Source: Planctomycetaceae bacterium
GTDB taxonomy: Bacteria; Planctomycetota; Planctomycetia; Planctomycetales; Planctomycetaceae
Direction of reading: 5' to 3'
Assembly: GCA_947463775.1 (NCBI GenBank)
Contig: CANHVD010000302.1
Location: forward strand, 1-7,004
DNA length: 7,004 bases
Part shown: piece after piece, positions 1 through 4,514 of the stretch
Numbering within the stretch: the stretch's first letter is position 1
Layout: each line of letters starts with the position of its first letter
The notes under the pieces: generated by a model
Databases searched by the model: none
Seen by the model: the letters and a program-made list of their open reading frames with translations, nothing else
What the model was told of the DNA's origin: nothing
Made by a program: the position numbers and the translations under genes

Positions 1-436
1 CTTGTACGCTGCACGTTGTTTCGCCAATACCGGCCGCGACTCTCACGATAGCACACATGAAGTTGCGAGGAGGATCGAGCCTGAGCGTTTTCAGTCACGG
101 GCCTGATGCGAGGTCTCGCCTCGACGGAGCGAGCCGGCTACTTTATTATGCCCTCCTGAACCGTAGCCTGCTCCGCAACAAAACGCTGGCCTGTGTATCC
201 TTATCTGCCAGCAAGGACTTTCGCAGGGTGGCCATGTGGCGATTCTACACGCCCGATATGCATCCGTTTTCCGAAGGCCACTGCGATATCCGGTCTCATT
301 CGTTGGTGCGTTGCTGCTTTGATCGGGATTTTCGGGCGATTGCTGATGCTGAACTTCGCACGGGGGAATGTGTCCATTAAACTTCGCGATTCGTTTCCTT
401 AGTCCCGATTTGTCTCATTGCCCCGGAGAGTATTCG
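1..436. other. region upstream of argD, no supported gene
   Basis: No recognisable protein, tRNA or rRNA is visible here. Two open frames exist on the plus strand (57-380 and, with a GTG start, 193-402). The first reads as an Arg/Cys-rich peptide with no motif. The second contains one hydrophobic stretch (around GLIRWCVAALIGIF) that could be a membrane helix, but it has no ribosome binding site and its codon use is unconvincing. A small imperfect hairpin (arms about 112-119 and 129-135, with one bulged T) is present and could be the tail of an upstream transcription unit. An AGGAGG-like string near 68-73 is not followed by a start codon at usable spacing. The argD promoter presumably lies here, but I see no clear -35/-10 pair. 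Confidence 0.5.
425..430 (+). promoter_or_regulatory. ribosome binding site of argD
   Basis: GGAGAG lies 6 nt before the ATG at 437. This purine-rich Shine-Dalgarno-like site decides the start. The in-frame ATG at 368 would add 23 residues unlike the family N-terminus, and its preceding G run is only about 1 nt away, too close to work as a binding site. Confidence 0.6.
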
Positions 437-1648
437 ATGACGCAGGTCGCTGTGTCCAAAAGCCAGGCCACGATTGATCTTTTTGACCAGTATGTCATTC
501 CGAATTATCGTCGGTATCCGATTGCTCTTGTCCGCGGTGAAGGTTCACATGTGTGGGACGCTGACGGTCGTCGATTTCTTGACCTGTTCCCGGGCTGGGG
601 CTGCAATATTCTGGGGTATTCTCCACCCGCAGTCGTAAAGGCCATTCAGGAGCAAGCGGCAAAGCTGATTCATATCCCGAACACCTGGTACATCGAAGAA
701 CAAGGACGATTTGCCGAGTTCCTGTGTACTCGCAGTTTCGGCAAGGCATTCTTCTGCAACAGCGGCGCGGAAGCCAACGAAGCCGCCATCAAGCTGGCGC
801 GTCTCCACGGATCAGCTCAGGGGCGTTTTCGTATCATCACTTTTGAGCACGGATTTCACGGCCGCACGTTTGGTGCTTTGACCGCGACTGCTCAGCCAAA
901 GTACCACGAAGGACTCGGTCCAATGCTGGCCGGCTTCCGGTACTCCAAAATGAACGATATCGAAGGCGTGAAGAGCCTGATCGATAACGAAACTGCCGCC
1001 ATCATGATTGAACCGATTCAGGGCGAAGGTGGCGTACGAATTCCAGAGCCCGGTTTCCTTCAAGCTCTGCGAGATCTCTGTGATGAACATGGCCTGCTGC
1101 TGATGTTTGACGAAGTGCAGACCGGCATGGGCAGAACCGGAACCTGGTTTGGCTACCAGCAGACCGGCGTTAAGCCCGATGTCATCACGATGGCCAAAGG
1201 GCTCGCTGCGGGCGTCGCCTGCGGTGCGATGATTTGTCGCGATGAGTTTGCGGCTGATCTTCGACCAGGAATGCATGCCAGCACTTTCGGTGGAAACTCC
1301 CTTGCGATGGCGGCCGGTTTAGCGACTGGTCTCACGATCGAACATGACGGAATCCTGAAGCACGTTCGGGAGCTTGCTGAAGAAGCTCGAACTTATCTGA
1401 CAGCGTTGCAGCAACGCCTACCGATCATCCGCGAGATTCGAATCTGCGGAATGATGATCGGGATCGATCTGAACATTCCGTCAACTCCGGCAGTGGCGAA
1501 GTGTATGGAGCGAGGTGTCCTGATCAATGCAACCAACAACACCGTTGTTCGCTTGCTGCCAGCCTTGAATGTCCCGAAGTCAGATCTGATGGAAGGCCTG
1601 GAGATTATCTCCAGCGTGCTTGAAGAAATGGCCAGCGAACCTGTATGA
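437..1648 (+). CDS. argD: acetylornithine aminotransferase (class III, PLP-dependent)
   Basis: Cytoplasmic aminotransferase expected to convert N-acetylglutamate 5-semialdehyde plus glutamate to N2-acetylornithine in arginine synthesis; such enzymes often also serve lysine synthesis. The 403-residue protein has the usual ArgD length and the fold-type I motifs in order: NSGAEANEAA (108-117, cofactor phosphate binding), GFHGRTFG (139-146, aromatic residue stacking on the PLP ring and substrate-binding Arg143), IEPIQGEGG (191-199), FDEVQTGMGRTG (224-235, Asp that pairs with the pyridine nitrogen), the Schiff-base lysine at 254 in ITMAKGLA, and STFGGNSLA (282-290). The first residues (TIDLFDQYVIPNY, then GSHVWDADGRRFLD) match the ArgD N-terminus. 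The start at 437 is supported by GGAGAG six nt upstream. No other arg gene is present in the window, and the next gene is convergent. Ornithine or other omega-amino acid aminotransferases are related, so substrate is inferred from overall resemblance. Confidence 0.9.
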   Translation: MTQVAVSKSQATIDLFDQYVIPNYRRYPIALVRGEGSHVWDADGRRFLDLFPGWGCNILGYSPPAVVKAIQEQAAKLIHIPNTWYIEEQGRFAEFLCTRSFGKAFFCNSGAEANEAAIKLARLHGSAQGRFRIITFEHGFHGRTFGALTATAQPKYHEGLGPMLAGFRYSKMNDIEGVKSLIDNETAAIMIEPIQGEGGVRIPEPGFLQALRDLCDEHGLLLMFDEVQTGMGRTGTWFGYQQTGVKPDVITMAKGLAAGVACGAMICRDEFAADLRPGMHASTFGGNSLAMAAGLATGLTIEHDGILKHVRELAEEARTYLTALQQRLPIIREIRICGMMIGIDLNIPSTPAVAKCMERGVLINATNNTVVRLLPALNVPKSDLMEGLEIISSVLEEMASEPV

Positions 1649-1685
1649 CACAACAATCAGGAACGGTCCCGGAATAACTTCAGGC

Positions 1686-1718
1686 GGTTTCGGTCTATGG
1701 AAATCCCCACCCGAAACC
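1686..1718 (+). terminator. possible hairpin terminator after argD
   Basis: GGTTTCGG (1686-1693) is an exact inverted repeat of CCGAAACC (1711-1718), separated by a 17-nt loop and 38 nt past the argD stop. There is no T run after it, so it is at best a weak or factor-assisted terminator. The larger palindromic repeat downstream is a better candidate for stopping transcripts. Confidence 0.3.
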
Positions 1719-1784
1719 TCAGTGAGGGATGTCATACAACATTAGCCCCCTCGCTGACGGCTTTTGAAGTTTCGCATTTTGGTT

Positions 1785-1807
1785 AGGGCTGGAGGCCCGG
1801 CACATCC
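1785..1807 (+). repeat. repeat motif copy A
   Basis: AGGGCTGGAGGCCCGGCACA followed by TCC; 20 of 23 positions agree with copy B at 1854-1876. First of four copies of the motif with approximate consensus AGGCCYGAAGGGYCGRCACA. Confidence 0.7.
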
Positions 1808-1811
1808 TCTG

Positions 1812-1831
1812 CCGGTGGCGTGAGCCACCGG
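1812..1831 (+). repeat. perfect hairpin, copy 1 (GTGA loop)
   Basis: CCGGTGGC, then GTGA, then GCCACCGG: an 8-bp perfect GC-rich stem closing a four-base loop. Read as RNA from the plus strand the loop is GUGA, a member of the stable GNRA tetraloop class. The identical 20-mer occurs in opposite orientation at 1923-1942. Confidence 0.85.
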
Positions 1832-1853
1832 ACTGGAAAAGACACTGCGATTC

Positions 1854-1901
1854 AGGCCTGAAGGGCCGGCACATCCGCCCTTGTGTCGACCCTTCGGGCC
1901 T
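1854..1901. repeat. central hairpin of motif copies B and C
   Basis: Copy B (1854-1876, plus) and copy C (1881-1901, minus) face each other. Positions 1854-1873 pair with 1901-1882 in 19 of 20 positions, counting two G-T wobble pairs, with one C/A mismatch at 1866/1889 and an 8-nt loop at 1874-1881. This is the strongest single stem in the intergenic region and the centre of symmetry of the composite repeat. Confidence 0.8.
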
Positions 1902-1922
1902 TAGATTCTTTATGTTCGAATA

Positions 1923-1942
1923 CCGGTGGCTCACGCCACCGG
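1923..1942 (-). repeat. perfect hairpin, copy 2 (inverted)
   Basis: CCGGTGGC, TCAC, GCCACCGG: the exact reverse complement of the hairpin at 1812-1831, 91 nt away. On the minus strand its loop reads GTGA, so the GNRA-type loop is formed in transcripts coming from the gpsA side, while copy 1 forms it in transcripts from the argD side. Confidence 0.85.
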
Positions 1943-1946
1943 CATT

Positions 1947-1969
1947 GGATTTGTCGACCCTTCGGGCCT
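1947..1969 (-). repeat. repeat motif copy D
   Basis: On the minus strand this reads AGGCCCGAAGGGTCGACAAA followed by TCC, nearly the same as copy C (1901-1881). It sits outside hairpin copy 2 just as copy A sits outside hairpin copy 1, completing the mirror arrangement. Confidence 0.7.
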
Positions 1970-1983
1970 GAAAACTCGCAACT

Positions 1984-2106
1984 TCAAAACTCACGCGTCG
2001 GGTCCGGATCGACATAACTTATCTCGGCATTGTTCCCGAACAGGTCACCAAAAACCTCACCGTTGCGCGAAATCACAATGGCTGCGGTCTGCTGCTTGTG
2101 CCGCAA
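1984..2106 (-). other. possible short coding sequence or gene remnant downstream of gpsA
   Basis: After the gpsA stop the minus strand has an open frame from a TGA inside the end of gpsA (about 2128) down to TGA at 1984-1986. Its middle reads AAIVISRNGEVFGDLFGNN and continues AEISYVDPDPTREF, which looks like ordinary protein sequence with mostly purine-first codons. Possible starts are TTG at 2106 (13 nt past gpsA, about 40 residues) or GTG at 2076. Neither has a ribosome binding site. The tail (DPTREF) runs into the outer arm of the composite repeat, so the frame may have been cut short by it. I do not recognise the family. The plus strand in the same codon register is also open, so coding on either strand is uncertain. 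Confidence 0.25.
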
Positions 2107-2119
2107 TCGAATAACGCTG

Positions 2120-3112
2120 CTACTCCACCTTCAGCGGCCGCTGCATTAACTCCACAGTGGCTTCTCGTGGAGATCGGTTCTCGAACAGCACATGGTAAAC
2201 CTGCGTTGCGATTGGCATGTCGATCGACTGTTCAACAGCGATCTGATGCACGCTCCGAGCCGTCAACACGCCCTCGGCCACAGCGCTCATGGAATCCTGG
2301 ATGCTTGTCAGGGAGCGACCTCGTCCCAATCCTTCGCCGACCGATCGATTGCGGCTATGCGGACTATTGCAGGTTGTCACCAGATCTCCCAACCCGGCGA
2401 GCCCATAAAATGTGCTGCGATCCGCGCCCAGGGCAGAGCCGAATCGGACCATTTCGGCGAGTCCTCGAGTGATCAGGGCCGCTTTGGCATTGTCACCAAA
2501 CTCAAGGCCGTCACAAATGCCCGCCGCGATGGCAATCACGTTCTTCAGAGCTCCGCCGAGCTCAACGCCGGTCTGATCTGCATTGGCGTAGACTCGCAGG
2601 AAATCGGTCGACATTAATGATTGAATTTGTTCGGCCGCCGCAAGTGAGTCGCAGGCCGCGACAATACTGGCCGGTTTCTTTTGAGTAATCTCTTCGGCAT
2701 GACACGGGCCGCCCAGTACAACAACAGGACGCGGACCAACGATCTGCTGAATCATCTGACTCGGACGCAGCAGAGTCCCATTCTCAATTCCCTTGATTGC
2801 ACTCACAATCAATGCAGAAGACGGAATGAGAGGGGCAAGCTGGCTGATCGCTTCTCTCAGTCCCCGCGTCGGGATGCAGACAACAACAACATCCGTATCG
2901 TGAAGCGCCTTAGCGGCATCGGCGGTCACTTGAATTCCGGCCGGCAGCTTTACGTGGGGCAGCAGGCGACTGTTCTCGCGAGTCTCATGAATATGTCGCG
3001 CAAAGGTTTCGTTCCTCGCCCACAAACGCACCTCGGTAGAAGCTTGCCGTGCCAGAATCCATGCGCAGGCCGTTCCCATCGCACCTGCACCCAGAACAGT
3101 GGTTATCGTCAT
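2120..3112 (-). CDS. gpsA: NAD(P)H-dependent glycerol-3-phosphate dehydrogenase
   Basis: Soluble enzyme that reduces dihydroxyacetone phosphate to sn-glycerol 3-phosphate, the backbone of phospholipids. The 330-residue protein has the family length. It begins with the Rossmann fold motif GAGAMG (8-13), then SAIKGIE (104-110, Lys107), a GGPCHAEE segment (134-141) where many relatives have SGPSFAxE, GGALKNVIAIAAGI (186-199) with the catalytic lysine at 190, AKAALITRGLAEM (210-222) and GLAGLGDL then SRNRSVGEG (237-244, 253-261). The ATG at 3112 puts the nucleotide-binding strand at the N-terminus as usual. A TTG at 3130 would add only six residues and is less likely. No strong Shine-Dalgarno is visible. 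It follows the zinc-ribbon gene by 42 nt on the same strand and converges on argD across the palindromic repeat. Confidence 0.95.
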   Translation of the reverse strand: MTITTVLGAGAMGTACAWILARQASTEVRLWARNETFARHIHETRENSRLLPHVKLPAGIQVTADAAKALHDTDVVVVCIPTRGLREAISQLAPLIPSSALIVSAIKGIENGTLLRPSQMIQQIVGPRPVVVLGGPCHAEEITQKKPASIVAACDSLAAAEQIQSLMSTDFLRVYANADQTGVELGGALKNVIAIAAGICDGLEFGDNAKAALITRGLAEMVRFGSALGADRSTFYGLAGLGDLVTTCNSPHSRNRSVGEGLGRGRSLTSIQDSMSAVAEGVLTARSVHQIAVEQSIDMPIATQVYHVLFENRSPREATVELMQRPLKVE

Positions 3113-3154
3113 GAAACTCGATCCGAACAAAGTGGGGGCAAATGCATCCGCGAT

Positions 3155-3412
3155 TCAGGGAATTAGAAACCAGGTCGTCACAGCCACAAGGCTCAGAACA
3201 ATGGCCAGTGTAATCCACCACGGACGTTTCTCACGACCGAGATCTTCTTTGGAAAGGAACATCCCGCAGCTCGGACACTGAACGCAGACCTCCAGCATTT
3301 CGCGACCACAGTAGGGACAATCAATTGTGGGTTCCGTTTCAAGGTCCTCCGTGTCATCATCGGAGTCTCGGTCATCCCAGTCCTCATCGTCTTGTTCTTC
3401 TGCATATGGCAT
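3155..3412 (-). CDS. small acidic zinc-ribbon protein with C-terminal membrane helix
   Basis: An 85-residue protein of unknown function. Three parts are visible: a strongly acidic N-terminus (about residues 5-28, nearly all Asp and Glu), a zinc-ribbon-like segment with CPYC (32-35) and CPSC (46-49) plus an extra Cys at 43, and a C-terminal hydrophobic segment (about 66-84, starting after EKRPWW) that should span the membrane once, ending five or fewer residues later. With no signal peptide this suggests a tail-anchored protein with the zinc finger in the cytoplasm. The ATG at 3412 has AGGT nine nt upstream. It lies 42 nt before gpsA on the same strand and is probably co-transcribed. Small zinc-ribbon/membrane proteins of this kind are usually annotated as hypothetical, and no role can be deduced from the link with gpsA. 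Confidence 0.75.
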   Translation of the reverse strand: MPYAEEQDDEDWDDRDSDDDTEDLETEPTIDCPYCGREMLEVCVQCPSCGMFLSKEDLGREKRPWWITLAIVLSLVAVTTWFLIP

Positions 3413-3503
3413 AAAAATGTGACCTGCGGATTGCTACACTGTCAGCGTCAAATACTGCCAGCGAATGTAATAACCTCACCAAACCCTTTTTTCGAGCCAT
3501 TCA
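3413..3503. promoter_or_regulatory. divergent intergenic region, presumed promoters
   Basis: These 91 nt separate two divergently transcribed genes, so promoters for both must lie here or overlap the coding starts. On the plus strand TGCTACACT (3432-3440) resembles an extended -10 element, but no -35 is found at the right distance. The exact sites are not resolved. The S4 gene start at 3504 has no clear Shine-Dalgarno. Confidence 0.35.
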
Positions 3504-3749
3504 ATGACCGAACCACAAATCCCTGAAGAGCCTGTCGAAACAATCGAACTGGACCGATTTCTTAAGCTGGCTTTGGTGGTACAGTCCGGTGGCGAGGCCA
3601 AGAATCTCATTCGTTCGGGCGAAGTGCAGGTGAATGGAGCCGTGGAAACTCGCCGAGGCCGCAAACTTCGCCCCGGTGACGTCGTTTTTGTCCACGGCGA
3701 AGAGTATGTGATTGAGTCCGATGGGGAAACCAACGCGGACGAAGATTGA
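3504..3749 (+). CDS. small S4-domain RNA-binding protein (YbcJ-like)
   Basis: An 81-residue protein consisting almost only of an S4 RNA-binding fold. After a short acidic leader, residues about 15-62 carry the family pattern: LDRFLKLALVVQSGGEAKN (the first helix pair), LIRSGEVQVNGAVETRRGRK (the turn and strand with the conserved VNG then basic residues), then LRPGDVV. This fits the stand-alone S4 proteins grouped with E. coli YbcJ, thought to bind structured RNA such as rRNA. The acidic tail (ESDGETNADED) is not part of the fold. The ATG at 3504 gives the expected length, but there is no clear ribosome binding site. It is divergent from the zinc-ribbon gene and is followed by a likely terminator, so it is probably a single-gene transcript. 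The RNA target is unknown. Confidence 0.85.
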   Translation: MTEPQIPEEPVETIELDRFLKLALVVQSGGEAKNLIRSGEVQVNGAVETRRGRKLRPGDVVFVHGEEYVIESDGETNADED

Positions 3750-3760
3750 ATGCTCCGAGC

Positions 3761-3808
3761 TGATCCTTCGCTTCTCCCCGCGAAGCCATAATGCGGATCA
3801 GAGTTTTT
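3761..3808 (+). terminator. probable intrinsic terminator of the S4 gene
   Basis: Twelve nt past the S4 stop there are nested inverted repeats: an outer TGATCC/GGATCA pair (3761-3766 with 3795-3800) and an inner TTCGC/GCGAA pair (3767-3771 with 3780-3784; 8-nt loop). A run of five T follows at 3804-3808. The ten unpaired bases on the 3' side (3785-3794) make it imperfect. It would separate the S4 gene from the sigma/kinase unit. Confidence 0.45.
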
Positions 3809-3875
3809 GCGATTTCATACAAAAAAGTGAGCTTGGCGCGCCCTGTTTCTTCTGCAGTTGCGATTCTGTTGAGTA

Positions 3876-4481
3876 ATGAAATCCAACGACCAGAACCCCG
3901 AAAACCACGACGCAGAGTCGCTCCTAAAGGCCGCTCAAGCGGGCGATGACGACGCGCTGGCCGAATTGCTCGAGGGATTTCGCCCGATGCTGCGCGCTGA
4001 TGCCTGCAGAACTCTGGCTGACGTTCGAGTAAGAATCGACCCATCAGACGCTGTGCAGGTCACGTGGTGGTCTGCATTTCGAGCGTTTCCGCGTTTCGAG
4101 GGAAACGTCAATGAATTCATCGCCTGGCTCCACAAAATCCACGATCGCAATTTGCGTGATCTCGTCCGCGATCAAAAAGCGGAACGACGCGCTCTGAAGC
4201 GGGAAGTTGATCCAAACGCGTTGTTGCCGGAAGCTGCAGGGCGTGGGACCAGCCCCAGTCAACGGGCGATTCACAATGAGGAATTTCAGCGTATGCAAGG
4301 TTGTCTCAATCAGTTGCCCGAAGCGCAGAAGGTTGCGGTGAGTCTTCGTTTCTATCAAGGCTTGTCCATTGCCGAAATCGTTGCTCAAATGGACCGTCCC
4401 GAAACGGCCGTGGCGGGACTCCTGAAACGCGGACTGAGTCGTATGCGTGAGCTGATGAAAGCGGATTCTCGTCAGCAATAA
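3876..4481 (+). CDS. ECF-type RNA polymerase sigma factor (planctomycete style)
   Basis: A 201-residue sigma-70 family protein with only regions 2 and 4, expected to direct RNA polymerase to a specific promoter set. Region 2 spans about 16-100. It includes AAQAGDDDALAELLEGF (19-35), the core-binding and -10 part with DPSDAVQVTWWSAFRAFPRF (55-74), and AWLHKIHDRNLRDLVRD (83-99). Region 4 spans about 136-195, with LNQLPEAQKVAVSLRFYQG (144-162), LSIAEIVAQM (163-172) as the first part of the helix-turn-helix, and GLLKRGLSRMRELM (181-194) as the -35 recognition helix. The DPSDAVQ/WW variant and the 'FYQGLSIAEIA'-like region 4 fit sigma factors expanded in Planctomycetes. The ATG at 3876 has only a weak GAG upstream. 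The kinase gene starts 33 nt after the stop, suggesting co-transcription. No anti-sigma gene is present. Confidence 0.9.
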   Translation: MKSNDQNPENHDAESLLKAAQAGDDDALAELLEGFRPMLRADACRTLADVRVRIDPSDAVQVTWWSAFRAFPRFEGNVNEFIAWLHKIHDRNLRDLVRDQKAERRALKREVDPNALLPEAAGRGTSPSQRAIHNEEFQRMQGCLNQLPEAQKVAVSLRFYQGLSIAEIVAQMDRPETAVAGLLKRGLSRMRELMKADSRQQ

Positions 4482-4514
4482 CGCTCATCGTTTTCGATCA
4501 AAGGCAATCGCGCC

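Larger units (their letters stand above)
1761..1990. repeat. composite palindromic (REP/MITE-like) repeat between convergent genes
   Basis: A ~230 bp element with mirror-image organisation. The outer arms CTTTTGAAGTTTCGCA (1761-1776) and, inverted, GTTTTGAAGTTGCGAG (1990-1975) match at 13 of 16 positions. Moving inward on both sides come a ~23-nt GC-rich motif (1785-1807 plus; 1947-1969 minus), a perfect 20-nt hairpin (1812-1831 plus; 1923-1942 minus), and a central hairpin formed by two more motif copies (1854-1901). It lies between the 3' ends of argD and gpsA, where its transcript could fold and act as a two-way terminator. The structure is directly seen. The REP-like or non-autonomous mobile nature is inferred from the paired-inverted arrangement, and I recall similar intergenic repeats in planctomycete genomes without being able to search for them. 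Confidence 0.75.

Noticed and set aside
57..380. 107-residue open frame upstream of argD
   Set aside because: Arg/Cys-rich composition, no recognisable motif and no ribosome binding site; it looks like chance in GC-rich DNA.
368..436. ATG at 368 as the start of argD, giving 23 extra residues
   Set aside because: The extra residues (MCPLNFAIRF...) are unlike ArgD N-termini, the preceding G run is too close to the ATG, and the ATG at 437 has a well-placed GGAGAG.
1785..1969. CRISPR-like array from the four repeated motifs
   Set aside because: Copies are inverted relative to each other, unequal in spacing and diverged; this is a palindromic repeat, not direct repeats with uniform spacers, and no cas gene is present.
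2098..2617. Plus-strand open frames overlapping gpsA (2098-2472 and 2192-2617)
   Set aside because: They lie antisense to a clear gpsA gene and have no family features; the part before 2120 is covered by the separate remnant entry.
3113..3130. TTG at 3130 as the gpsA start
   Set aside because: It adds six residues before the natural Rossmann-strand start at ATG 3112 and uses a rarer start codon.
3432..3440. Extended -10 promoter TGCTACACT for the S4 gene
   Set aside because: No -35 hexamer is found at 16-18 nt upstream, so it is not called as a separate promoter feature.
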